In this document: piece after piece, positions 28,316 to 36,935 of the stretch
Layout of the letters: each line of letters begins with the position of its first letter
Numbering within the stretch: position 1 is the stretch's first letter
Assembly (NCBI RefSeq): GCF_002797975.1
Contig: NZ_PGET01000001.1
Location: 62,001-126,000 of the forward strand
DNA from: [Clostridium] celerecrescens 18A
GTDB taxonomy: Bacteria > Bacillota > Clostridia > Lachnospirales > Lachnospiraceae
DNA length: 64,000 nucleotides
Direction of reading: 5' to 3'
Position numbers and translations under genes: made by a program
The notes under the pieces: generated by a model
The model's input: the letters and a program-made list of their open reading frames with translations, nothing else
Database searches by the model: none
Told to the model about the DNA's origin: nothing

Positions 28316-28766
28316 AATTCATTGTAGTGAAGTGATGAACTGTTATAAAACAGGCCTGTACAGGGAATCATGAATCAACAGGAGTTTAAAGGCATTCGGT
28401 GAGCCAAGCGAACCGAACTTCCGTTATATTGAAAAAGGCAGAGAAGGAGACTCTGGCCTATGGACCTCAACAGGAAGAGGGCGTCACCGACTGAGAGCGC
28501 CGTCATGTGGGACTTGGCTAAGGGAACACTCCGGAGCCGATATGCCGAAGCGGCGGTCAATTCTTAAAGTGATTGATTGTGACATGAGTAGGCTTATCCG
28601 TACACATGCGTTAAATGTTTGAGTGGGGGCATTTGCTTATCTGGCTGTCATATCTGCGGCCGGAGGAAGAAGCAGCTGTCTCAATGCGGGTGGTACCGCG
28701 GGAACTTATAGCCATATAAATCCCGTCCCGGAATATGTAACTGTATTCCGGGGCGGGATATTTTTA
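28316..28766 (+). promoter_or_regulatory. T-box leader, probably asparagine-specific
   Basis: The 3' part is a clear T-box: GGGTGGTACCGCGG with TGGT at 28691-28694, then a terminator CCCGTCCCGGAATA/TATTCCGGGGCGGG (28722-28757) and Ts. Aligning stem I with the tyrS leader (GAGAG at 28493-28497, then GTGGGA, then AAC-ACTCCGGAGC against TAC-ATCTTTGAGC) puts the specifier at AAC (28525-28527), an asparagine codon. That suits the downstream AspRS-GatCAB pathway, which makes Asn-tRNA-Asn. The leader carries about 100 nt of extra 5' sequence compared with tyrS, including a TTCGGT/ACCGAA hairpin. Confidence 0.82.
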
Positions 28767-28840
28767 TGCTTAGCACTGCTAAACGATAAATATCATTACC
28801 GGAATCAAAACAATTACATTCAGGTAAGGAGAATGCAGAT

Positions 28841-30172
28841 ATGGAATTTATCAGTGGTGTTAAAGAAAAGGAGACGGTCCCTGTGGACCGCATTAAATCC
28901 GGCGGTTATGAAGGCCGGACCGTAAAAATGGAAGGAAGCGTCCATACCATAAGGGATATGGGAGAGGTTGCTTTCGTGATCCTTCGGAAAGCAGAAGGAC
29001 TGGTACAGTGCGTGTACGAGGAAGGGAAAACGGATTTTGACTTAAGCCTTTTAAAAGAAGAGTCAGCGGTCAGGGTCACTGGAATCGTAACGAAGGAAGA
29101 GAGGGCTCCCCATGGGTTTGAGATCCGTCTTTTGAAGATTGACTTATTGTCCCAGCCGTCAGAGGCCCTTCCTGTGGCAATCAGCAAGTGGAAATTAAAC
29201 ACTTCCCTGGAGACAAAGCTTACGCTGCGCCCCATTACCCTTCGCAATCCCATGGAGAGGGCAAAGTTCCGTCTTCAGGAAGGAATTGTAAGAGGCTTTC
29301 GGGACTTCCTTCACAGCCAGGGTTTTACGGAGATCCGTACACCAAAGATCGTAGCCCGCGGAGCAGAAGGCGGCTCCAACGTATTTAAACTGGATTACTT
29401 TAATAAAAAAGCAGAACTGGGCCAAAGCCCCCAGTTTTATAAGCAGACCATGGTAGGCGTATACGACCGGGTATTTGAGGTCGCTCCCGTCTTCCGTGCG
29501 GAAAAGCATAATACAACAAGACATTTAAATGAATATACCAGCATGGACTTTGAAATGGGATACATTGAAAGCTATGAGGAGATCATGGAAATGGAGACAG
29601 CTATGCTCCAATATACCTTTGGACTTCTTTGCGAGGAATATGAAGCAGAGCTTAACATGCTTAAGGTCACACTTCCCGATGTAACCAATATCCCTACGGT
29701 CCGTTTTGCAGAAGCAAAGGAGCTGGTTGCCGGGAAATATAACCGTAAAATCAGAAACCCTTATGACCTGGAACCGGAGGAGGAGGTGCTTATCGGCCGG
29801 TACTTTAAGGAAGAGTATGGCAGCGATTTCGTATTTGTTACCCATTATCCATCAAAGAAGCGTCCTTTCTATGCCATGGACGATCCGGCAGACCCTAAGT
29901 TTACCTTAAGCTTTGATTTATTGTTCAAGGGACTGGAAGTGACTACCGGAGGCCAGAGAATCCATGATTATGCAGCGATCCTCAGGAAAATGGAGGCCAG
30001 AGGCATGAATCCGGAGGATATTTCTTCCTATTTAATGATATTCCAATATGGTATGCCGCCTCACGGAGGCCTTGGAATCGGCCTGGAACGCCTTACCATG
30101 CGTCTTCTTGACGAAGGGAATATAAGGGAAACCACCCTATTTCCAAGAGATGTAACGAGACTGGAGCCATAA
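28841..30172 (+). CDS. aspS: Non-discriminating aspartyl-tRNA synthetase
   Basis: A class IIb synthetase of 443 residues of the short archaeal type, lacking the bacterial GAD insertion domain. It has an N-terminal OB-fold anticodon domain (about 1-110), motif 2 (VFEVAPVFRAEKHNTTRHL) and motif 3 (GIGLERLTMRLL). This type charges both tRNA-Asp and tRNA-Asn. The gatCAB genes follow directly, so its main job here is probably to make Asp-tRNA-Asn for amidation. The asparagine-type T-box upstream agrees. Confidence 0.92.
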   Translation: MEFISGVKEKETVPVDRIKSGGYEGRTVKMEGSVHTIRDMGEVAFVILRKAEGLVQCVYEEGKTDFDLSLLKEESAVRVTGIVTKEERAPHGFEIRLLKIDLLSQPSEALPVAISKWKLNTSLETKLTLRPITLRNPMERAKFRLQEGIVRGFRDFLHSQGFTEIRTPKIVARGAEGGSNVFKLDYFNKKAELGQSPQFYKQTMVGVYDRVFEVAPVFRAEKHNTTRHLNEYTSMDFEMGYIESYEEIMEMETAMLQYTFGLLCEEYEAELNMLKVTLPDVTNIPTVRFAEAKELVAGKYNRKIRNPYDLEPEEEVLIGRYFKEEYGSDFVFVTHYPSKKRPFYAMDDPADPKFTLSFDLLFKGLEVTTGGQRIHDYAAILRKMEARGMNPEDISSYLMIFQYGMPPHGGLGIGLERLTMRLLDEGNIRETTLFPRDVTRLEP

Positions 30173-30269
30173 TGAAGGGAATCACCCTGCGGGTATCTTT
30201 TATGCCTGGTAAAACGGGCGGCCCTGCCCAGAATATGTGGACTGGAAATATGAATGGAGGAAGAAAAAG

Positions 30270-30563
30270 ATGGCACACATGATCGATGATGCTACAATCG
30301 AATACGTTGGAATCCTGGCACAGCTTGAACTTGACCAGACGGAAAGGGAAGCGGCAAAGAATGATATGGGCCGTATGCTGGATTATATTGATAAAATAAA
30401 CGAACTGAATACCGATGGCGTGGAACCCATGTCCCATGTATTCCCGGTACACAACGTTTTCCGTGAGGATGTGGTGGAAAACGGTGACGACAGAGAGAAC
30501 ATCTTAAAAAATGCTCCGGAAAGTAAGGATGGAGCTTTTAAGGTGCCAAAAACAGTGGAATAG
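30270..30563 (+). CDS. gatC: Aspartyl/glutamyl-tRNA amidotransferase subunit C
   Basis: The 97-residue stabilising subunit of GatCAB contains the family pattern [17 protein letters not shown] and [20 protein letters not shown], and ends with [11 protein letters not shown] 30270 is chosen because GGAGGA lies 9 nt upstream; an in-frame ATG at 30237 has no such site. It precedes gatA by 12 nt. Confidence 0.94.
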   Translation: MAHMIDDATIEYVGILAQLELDQTEREAAKNDMGRMLDYIDKINELNTDGVEPMSHVFPVHNVFREDVVENGDDRENILKNAPESKDGAFKVPKTVE

Positions 30564-30575
30564 GGGGAATCTGGT

Positions 30576-32081
30576 ATGACAGCGAAAGAAATATTATCCC
30601 TCACGGCGGTACAGCTTGGGAAAAAAATTAAAGACGGAGAGGTTACTTCCGTAGAAGCAGTAAAAGCGGTCCTGGGTCAGATAAAGGCCATGGAGCCGGT
30701 GCTTAACAGCTTTGTGACAATAGAGGGAGAAAGTGCACTGAAACAGGCAGAGGAGGTGCAGAAGCAGATTGCAGCCGGTGAACTGACTGGTCCTCTGGCA
30801 GGTGTACCGGTAGCGGTAAAGGATAACATCTGCATCGATGGAATGAAGACCACCTGCAGCTCCAAAATCCTTTGGGACTTTGTTCCTGCCTACACGGCAA
30901 CAGCAGTGGAGAATTTAAAAAAGGCCGGAGCAGTGATTCTTGGAAAAACCAATATGGATGAGTTTGCCATGGGAAGCACTACGGAAACTTCGGCATACGG
31001 AGTTACAAGAAACCCATGGAACCCGGACCACGTTCCCGGCGGTTCCTCCGGCGGTTCCTGTGCGGCAGTAGCGGCGGCGGAATGCTTTTATGCCTTGGGT
31101 TCGGATACAGGAGGTTCCATTAGACAGCCGGCCTCCTTCTGCGGAGTTACCGGATTAAAGCCTACTTACGGAACCATTTCCAGGTACGGGCTGATTGCCT
31201 ATGGGTCTTCCTTAGACCAGATCGGCCCCGTTGCAAAGGACGTGACGGACTGCGCCGCGGTTCTTGAGGTTCTGGCTTCCCATGATGAGAAGGACAGCAC
31301 ATCCGTGGAACGGAAAGACTGTGACTTTACTGAGGCTTTAAGAGATGATGTGAAGGGAATGCGGATCGGCATACCGGCGGATTATCTGGGGGAAGGACTT
31401 GATCCGGAAGTGAAGGAGGCGGTATTAAAAGCCGCCAGGGTTCTGGAGGAAAAGGGAGCCATCCTGGAGACCTTTGATCTGGGTATGGTGGAATATGCGA
31501 TTCCGGCATACTATGTGATCGCTTCCGCAGAGGCCAGCTCCAACTTGTCCAGGTTTGACGGTGTCAAATACGGCTATCGTGCAAGAGAATACGACGGACT
31601 ACACGGAATGTATAAAAAGAGCCGTTCCCAGGGCTTTGGCCCGGAGGTAAAACGACGCATCATGCTTGGTTCCTTTGTATTAAGCTCCGGTTATTATGAC
31701 GCCTATTATCTGAAGGCTTTAAAGACAAAGGCTTTGATCAAGAAAGCATTTGACGAGGCATTTTCAAAATACGATGTAATTCTGGGGCCCGCTTCCCCGT
31801 CCACAGCACCAAAGCTTGGAGAGAGCTTAAGCGATCCCTTAAAGATGTATCTGGGGGATATCTATACCATATCCGTAAACCTTGCCGGACTTCCAGGTCT
31901 TACGGTTCCCTGTGGCAAGGATTCTAAAGGATTACCAATTGGAGTTCAGTTTATTGGGGATTGTTTTAAGGAGAAGAACATCATCCGGGCAGGCTTTGCT
32001 TTTGAGCAGAGCAGAAACTATGAGATGCCACCTATGGCGGAAGATGCTATTTTAAAACAAGCGGGAAAGGAGGAGAGGTAA
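30576..32081 (+). CDS. gatA: Aspartyl/glutamyl-tRNA amidotransferase subunit A
   Basis: This glutaminase subunit (501 residues) belongs to the amidase signature family. The Ser-cisSer-Lys triad is Lys82 (VAVKDNI), Ser157 (GGSSGGS) and the nucleophile Ser181 (GSDTGGSIRQP). It frees ammonia from glutamine, which is channelled to GatB. Its stop codon is immediately followed by the gatB start. Confidence 0.97.
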   Translation: MTAKEILSLTAVQLGKKIKDGEVTSVEAVKAVLGQIKAMEPVLNSFVTIEGESALKQAEEVQKQIAAGELTGPLAGVPVAVKDNICIDGMKTTCSSKILWDFVPAYTATAVENLKKAGAVILGKTNMDEFAMGSTTETSAYGVTRNPWNPDHVPGGSSGGSCAAVAAAECFYALGSDTGGSIRQPASFCGVTGLKPTYGTISRYGLIAYGSSLDQIGPVAKDVTDCAAVLEVLASHDEKDSTSVERKDCDFTEALRDDVKGMRIGIPADYLGEGLDPEVKEAVLKAARVLEEKGAILETFDLGMVEYAIPAYYVIASAEASSNLSRFDGVKYGYRAREYDGLHGMYKKSRSQGFGPEVKRRIMLGSFVLSSGYYDAYYLKALKTKALIKKAFDEAFSKYDVILGPASPSTAPKLGESLSDPLKMYLGDIYTISVNLAGLPGLTVPCGKDSKGLPIGVQFIGDCFKEKNIIRAGFAFEQSRNYEMPPMAEDAILKQAGKEER

Positions 32082-33515
32082 ATGAGCAAACAGTATGAGA
32101 CAGTTATAGGACTGGAAGTCCATGTGGAACTTGCCACAAACACGAAAATCTTCTGCGCCTGCTCTACGGAATTCGGTGGTGCGCCCAATACCCACACCTG
32201 CCCGGTCTGCACTGGTATGCCAGGTTCCCTTCCTGTCCTTAATAAACAGGTGGTGGAATATGCCCTTGCAGTAGGTCTAGCGGTAAACTGTCAGATCAAC
32301 CAGTACTGCAAGTTTGACCGGAAGAATTACTTCTATCCTGATAATCCGCAGAACTATCAGATATCCCAGCTTTATCTCCCCATCTGCCACGATGGCTGCG
32401 TGGAGATTGACACACCGGCAGGAAAGAAAAAAATCGGGATCCATGAGATCCATATGGAAGAGGATGCGGGAAAGCTTATCCATGACGAATGGGAGGATTG
32501 TTCGCTTGTGGACTTTAACCGGAGCGGGGTCCCTCTCATTGAAATCGTTTCAGAACCTGATATGAGAAGCGGGGATGAGGTAATCGCCTATCTGGAAAAG
32601 CTGAGGCTCATCATTCAGTATCTGGGAGCCTCCGACTGTAAGCTTCAGGAAGGCTCCATGAGAGCTGATGTGAATTTATCAGTCCGTGAAGCCGGTTCCT
32701 CCGAATTTGGAACCAGAACGGAGATGAAAAATTTAAATTCCTTTAAGGCCATTGCCCGTGCCATTGAAGGAGAGCGGAAACGCCAGATTGAATTGCTTGA
32801 AGAAGGGAAGCCGGTGGTTCAGGAAACAAGGCGGTGGGATGATAATAAGGAATTCTCCTATGCCATGCGATCCAAAGAGGATGCCAGGGATTACCGTTAT
32901 TTCCCGGACCCGGATCTGCCTCCGGTGGTCATAAGTGATGAATGGATCAGGAGCATAAGGGCCAGACAGCCGGAGCTGCGGACGGAGAAGATGGCCCGCT
33001 ATCAGGAGGAATTTAAGCTTTCTGGATATGATGCAGATATCATCACCGGATCTAAGCATATGGCGGATATTTTTGAAGCGGTCACAGCAATCTGCAGTAA
33101 GCCGAAAGAAGCTGCAAACTGGCTGATGGTAGAAGCCATGCGGCTTTTAAAAGAGCATGACATGGATCCTGAAAAAATGACATTTTCCGCGGAAAACCTT
33201 GCAAAATTAATTCTTTTAGTAGATAATGGTACCATTAACCGTACCGTGGGCAAGGAAGTCTTTGAAAAGATCTTCGCAGAAAACATTGATCCGGAACAGT
33301 ATGTGGAAGAAAAAGGATTAAGGGTTGTAAATGACGAAGAGGAGCTGCACAGGGTAATTGAGGGAATCGTTTCCGCAAATCCACAGTCTGTGGAGGATTA
33401 TCATAGTGGGAAAGAGAAAGCTTTTGGGTTTTTGGTAGGCCAGACCATGCGGTCTATGAAGGGAAAAGCCGATCCGGGAGCGGTCAACAGGATTCTTAAG
33501 GAACTATTAGGTTAA
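32082..33515 (+). CDS. gatB: Aspartyl/glutamyl-tRNA amidotransferase subunit B
   Basis: GatB (477 residues) activates the side-chain carboxylate of mischarged Asp-tRNA-Asn or Glu-tRNA-Gln and amidates it. It begins with ETVIGLEVHVELATNTKIFC, carries zinc-binding cysteines in CACSTEF and THTCPVC, and has the kinase-like core KFDRKNYFYPDNPQNYQISQ. A C-terminal helical/YqeY tail follows. It is full length. Confidence 0.97.
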   Translation: MSKQYETVIGLEVHVELATNTKIFCACSTEFGGAPNTHTCPVCTGMPGSLPVLNKQVVEYALAVGLAVNCQINQYCKFDRKNYFYPDNPQNYQISQLYLPICHDGCVEIDTPAGKKKIGIHEIHMEEDAGKLIHDEWEDCSLVDFNRSGVPLIEIVSEPDMRSGDEVIAYLEKLRLIIQYLGASDCKLQEGSMRADVNLSVREAGSSEFGTRTEMKNLNSFKAIARAIEGERKRQIELLEEGKPVVQETRRWDDNKEFSYAMRSKEDARDYRYFPDPDLPPVVISDEWIRSIRARQPELRTEKMARYQEEFKLSGYDADIITGSKHMADIFEAVTAICSKPKEAANWLMVEAMRLLKEHDMDPEKMTFSAENLAKLILLVDNGTINRTVGKEVFEKIFAENIDPEQYVEEKGLRVVNDEEELHRVIEGIVSANPQSVEDYHSGKEKAFGFLVGQTMRSMKGKADPGAVNRILKELLG

Positions 33516-33525
33516 AGGAGTCTAT

Positions 33526-34833
33526 ATGAGGAGGAAAAAGAAATCTATGAAGCCATATGTTGAGATGACAAAGGAAGAGTTACAGGAACTGAGAAAACAG
33601 CTTCACGTGCAGTATAAGGAGTTTCAGGGCAAGGACTTAAGGCTTGATATGTCCAGAGGAAAGCCCAGCACGGAACAGCTGGATATATCCATGGGAATGA
33701 TGGATGTACTGAGCAGCAACGACGATTTAACCTGTGATGACGGTACCGACTGCCGTAACTATGGGGTGCTTGACGGAATCAAGGAGGCAAAGGAGCTTCT
33801 TGCCGATATGATGGAGGTTGCGCCTGACCATATCATTATTTACGGCAATTCCAGCTTAAATGTCATGTATGATACGGTTTCACGCTCCATGACTCACGGC
33901 GTTATGGGAAGCACTCCCTGGAGTAAGCTGGATAAAGTGAAATTCTTATGCCCTGTTCCTGGGTATGACAGACATTTCTCCATAACCGAGTATTTTGGGA
34001 TCGAGATGGTGAATGTTCCCATGACCCCAACCGGTCCGGATATGGATATGGTGGAAGAGCTGGTGGCAAACGATGATTCCATTAAAGGGATCTGGTGCGT
34101 TCCAAAGTATTCCAATCCTCAGGGGATTTCCTATTCCGATGATACGGTACGCCGTTTTGCCCGGTTAAAACCGGCTGCCAAAGACTTCCGCATCTACTGG
34201 GACAATGCGTATACCATTCATCATTTATATGACAGGGACCAGGATCATCTCATTGAAATTCTTGCAGAGTGCAAGAGAGCCGGTAATCCGGATATGGTAT
34301 ATAAATTCGCTTCCACCTCAAAGGTCAGCTTCCCGGGTTCCGGTATCGCAACCATCGCGGCCAGCCAGAACAACCTGGTTGACATAATGAAGCAGTTAAA
34401 GATCCAGACCATCGGCCATGATAAGGTAAATCAGCTGCGCCATGTACGCTTCTTTGGAGATATTCACGGGATGGTAGAGCATATGAGAAAGCATGCAGAC
34501 ATCATGAGGCCGAAATTCGAAGCAGTGAACCAGATCCTGGAAAGAGAGCTTGGCGGACTTGGAATCGGAGAATGGACCAGTCCCAAAGGCGGCTATTTCA
34601 TTTCCTTTGATTCCCTTGACGGATGTGCAAAAGCCATTGTAGCAAGGTGTAAGAAATCCGGTCTCGTCATGACCGGGGCAGGAGCCACTTACCCATATGG
34701 AAAGGATCCAAGGGATAACAATATCCGCATTGCGCCTTCTTATCCACCCTTATCTGATCTGATCCTGGCGATGGAATTATTTGCTCTTTGTGTGAAAATC
34801 GTCAGCATTGACAAGATTTTAAAGGAATCATAA
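33526..34833 (+). CDS. Class I aminotransferase, aspartate aminotransferase type
   Basis: This PLP enzyme of 435 residues belongs to the subgroup of long aspartate aminotransferases (Aminotran_MocR-like, as in Corynebacterium AspT). It shows DMSRGKPSTEQLD, YGNSSLNVMYD, WCVPKYSNPQG and the PLP-lysine segment FASTSKVSFPGSG. It probably interconverts oxaloacetate and aspartate, supplying the substrate of the preceding synthetase. It starts 10 nt after gatB, so it is likely cotranscribed. ATG 33526 follows AAAGGAG; an alternative ATG at 33547 also has an AGGAGG. Confidence 0.87.
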   Translation: MRRKKKSMKPYVEMTKEELQELRKQLHVQYKEFQGKDLRLDMSRGKPSTEQLDISMGMMDVLSSNDDLTCDDGTDCRNYGVLDGIKEAKELLADMMEVAPDHIIIYGNSSLNVMYDTVSRSMTHGVMGSTPWSKLDKVKFLCPVPGYDRHFSITEYFGIEMVNVPMTPTGPDMDMVEELVANDDSIKGIWCVPKYSNPQGISYSDDTVRRFARLKPAAKDFRIYWDNAYTIHHLYDRDQDHLIEILAECKRAGNPDMVYKFASTSKVSFPGSGIATIAASQNNLVDIMKQLKIQTIGHDKVNQLRHVRFFGDIHGMVEHMRKHADIMRPKFEAVNQILERELGGLGIGEWTSPKGGYFISFDSLDGCAKAIVARCKKSGLVMTGAGATYPYGKDPRDNNIRIAPSYPPLSDLILAMELFALCVKIVSIDKILKES

Positions 34834-34838
34834 AATAA

Positions 34839-34889
34839 AAAGCGCCGGAAAATGACAGCAGTTTCATCATTTTGCGGCGCTTCCTTTTG
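34839..34889. terminator. Bidirectional terminator between two convergent genes
   Basis: AAGCGCCG with AAAATGA pairs with TCATTTT and CGGCGCTT across a short loop. It is flanked by an A-run on the left and a pyrimidine tract on the right. Confidence 0.8.
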
Positions 34890-34900
34890 GTTTATCTGGA

Positions 34901-36154
34901 TTAGGCTCCTCTTTTTTTGGTAAAGCCCATCAGGTCCATTTGCATGGTAAATATATCCCTTGCCTTTAGGTTTTGCAAGGCTCCTTCCATAAAAAAGGTT
35001 TCACCTGCCTTTTCTGTCTTATCCCGTCTTACATCCCAACCCCATATAATGGTGGGGACGCCGTCTCCTGTATGGTCTCTTGCTTCACAGGGGGTGGAAT
35101 GGTCTGCTGTGAAAGCGATGTAACATTGTTCTCCGCTAATGTGATCCATGATATAGCCTGCCATGCCGTCAATCTCTTCTATGATCCGGACCTTTTCCAA
35201 AGGCTGGTTGTCATGACCAGCCAGATCGGTGCCCTTTATATGGACGATGACCCAGTCGTAGCCTTCCTTTAAAGAATCCACAGCCTTGCGGGCTTTTCCC
35301 ATGATGTCTGTGTTAAATCCACCGGTAAAGGATTCCTGTACGTAATAATCGAAACCAACCAGCCGGGCGATCCCTCCTACGGTGATATCGCCTGCAATGC
35401 AGAGGGCACGGATGCCCAGCTGCCGGGCCGTACTCGGTATGGTGCTTAGCTTTCCCGGTCCCCTGGTTATGATTACGTTGGCCGGCAGCAGTCCGTTCCT
35501 GACCCGTTCCTGGTTGACAGGATGTTTTTTTAGGATCTCCATAGCATTCAGGGTAAATTCCCAAAGGTTTTCAGCAGTTTTTACAGCCTCTTTACAGGCA
35601 GGATCCTCTGGGCAGGGGATCACCAGCTTTGCACCTTCGTTGGCAGTGCCGACATCTGTGGGTACAATAGCCGCAGACAGTTCCTTCCCACGAAGCAACA
35701 CTGCGACCCTGTGCTGGGTCAGCTCCTTTACGAGAACTGTTGTGCCGTCTTTAAGCTTCATACCGGATAAGGCTTCGGCAAGTTCCCGGGTTCCAGCCTG
35801 AATCCGTCCGGCTCTTCGGTCGATCACCGTATATTCCTCGTCAATGGTTCCGAAATTCCCGCGAAAGGCAACATCCCCTTCCCTTATTTCGATTCCTCCG
35901 CTTAAAGCTTCCAGAGGGCCCCTGCCGGGGTAGTACTTATTGGAATCGCAGCCAAAGATCTCCATATGGCCCACATCGGTGCCAACGGGTATCCCTGGGG
36001 CGATGGGGTAGACGTTCCCTGTGCAGCCTTCTCTTGACAGGCGGTCCAGGTTTGGCGTGTTTGCATATTCTAACGGGGTTAAACCGCCCAGCGCCTTTAT
36101 CGGCCGGTCTCCCAGGCCATCAGAAATAATCAGTATTCCCTGTCTTTTCCTCAT
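34901..36154 (-). CDS. Archaeal-type phosphoglycerate mutase-like protein (alkaline phosphatase superfamily)
   Basis: The 417-residue protein matches the archaeal cofactor-independent phosphoglycerate mutase family: LIISDGLGDRPIKALGG with the metal-binding Asp12, YYPGRGPLEA, HIKGTDLAGHD and FTADHSTPCEARDHTGDG. At the nucleophile position the protein reads PVGTD (Thr59-Asp60), where most family members have Ser, so it may act on another phosphorylated or sulfated compound. ATG 36154 is chosen because GGTGATC lies upstream; ATG 36166 is an alternative. It is third in a minus-strand operon with a secreted protein and an SLC13 transporter. Confidence 0.8.
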   Translation of the reverse strand: MRKRQGILIISDGLGDRPIKALGGLTPLEYANTPNLDRLSREGCTGNVYPIAPGIPVGTDVGHMEIFGCDSNKYYPGRGPLEALSGGIEIREGDVAFRGNFGTIDEEYTVIDRRAGRIQAGTRELAEALSGMKLKDGTTVLVKELTQHRVAVLLRGKELSAAIVPTDVGTANEGAKLVIPCPEDPACKEAVKTAENLWEFTLNAMEILKKHPVNQERVRNGLLPANVIITRGPGKLSTIPSTARQLGIRALCIAGDITVGGIARLVGFDYYVQESFTGGFNTDIMGKARKAVDSLKEGYDWVIVHIKGTDLAGHDNQPLEKVRIIEEIDGMAGYIMDHISGEQCYIAFTADHSTPCEARDHTGDGVPTIIWGWDVRRDKTEKAGETFFMEGALQNLKARDIFTMQMDLMGFTKKRGA

Positions 36155-36178
36155 ATGATCACCCATCCTCTTTTCGAT

Positions 36179-36916
36179 TTATTCATTGACCGGCTTTTTT
36201 AGCAGGTCTAAATTGCGGTACATGAATCCGGCTGACAGCAGGATAATGATGATCCATAGGAAAACAGAGGAACCGCTTTTCTTGTCGAACACGTTAATAG
36301 CAAGCTTTGATTCTTTTCCCGGGGAAACCTTTCCGAAATCAAATCCTCCGAACGTATATTCGTCTTCGCTGGTGATGGTGAAAGGCTTTTTGTCGGAATA
36401 ATCCACGATATTAAGAAGCTCTTTTCCCTTTGGAACGGCAATTTTCATCTGGTAAGAACCGATGGATATTGGGGTGGTATTTTTGGCCTTAAATGAGAGT
36501 TCCTTTGCATTGCCGGGATAGGTATCGCCTAAATCCGCAGCCTCTCCTTCATAAAATCCTTCCCCCCGTAAAACCACCTGAAAAGAAACCTCCTTTTCTT
36601 TTTCAGCAAACACCGCCAGATAATAGGACTGATCGCCATCTGTTTTTTCAGTTACTTCTTCTGCTGTCAGATTACCGGAGATGGTTTTTATGGACTCTAT
36701 GGCAGCATCTTTCCAAATGGGAAAGATGACTTCCCCGGATTCATTGGTTTTGGCATTTATGGTCTGGGTAATGATTCCATCTTGGCCATCAGGCGTTATC
36801 CGGTCTTCCATGGATACAACTTTACCGGCATCGCCTGCATAAGAGGTCTGTACTGCCGCCAATGAGACAAACAGGCAGAGGTATGAGATATATGATAATT
36901 TTTTAATTTTATTCAT
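36179..36916 (-). CDS. Secreted, C-terminally membrane-anchored protein of unknown function
   Basis: The 245-residue protein has a signal peptide (KKLSYISYLCLFVSLAAVQTSYA), a predicted beta-rich extracellular domain of about 180 residues and one C-terminal helix (VFLWIIIILLSAGFMY) followed by a short positive tail. I recognise no family. It lies between an SLC13-type transporter and a phosphomutase-like gene (gaps of 19 and 24 nt), so it may be an external accessory of that transporter. NEW3-like (alpha-galactosidase-associated) beta domains are a possible relative, but this is a guess. Confidence 0.6.
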   Translation of the reverse strand: MNKIKKLSYISYLCLFVSLAAVQTSYAGDAGKVVSMEDRITPDGQDGIITQTINAKTNESGEVIFPIWKDAAIESIKTISGNLTAEEVTEKTDGDQSYYLAVFAEKEKEVSFQVVLRGEGFYEGEAADLGDTYPGNAKELSFKAKNTTPISIGSYQMKIAVPKGKELLNIVDYSDKKPFTITSEDEYTFGGFDFGKVSPGKESKLAINVFDKKSGSSVFLWIIIILLSAGFMYRNLDLLKKPVNE

Positions 36917-36935
36917 ATGATTTATTTCCTTTCTC

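Noticed and set aside
28390..28560. Possible second riboswitch or group II intron piece before the aspS T-box
   Set aside because: Alignment with the tyrS leader shows that much of it is T-box stem I. The remaining 5' part matches no riboswitch class I know.
28375..28925. Open frames within the aspS leader (28375-28560 minus, 28623-28925 plus)
   Set aside because: They overlap the T-box stem I, antiterminator and terminator, and one runs into aspS in another frame. RNA structure explains the conservation better.
35382..35801. A 139-codon frame opposite the phosphomutase-like gene
   Set aside because: It is a shadow frame without a ribosome binding site or domain.
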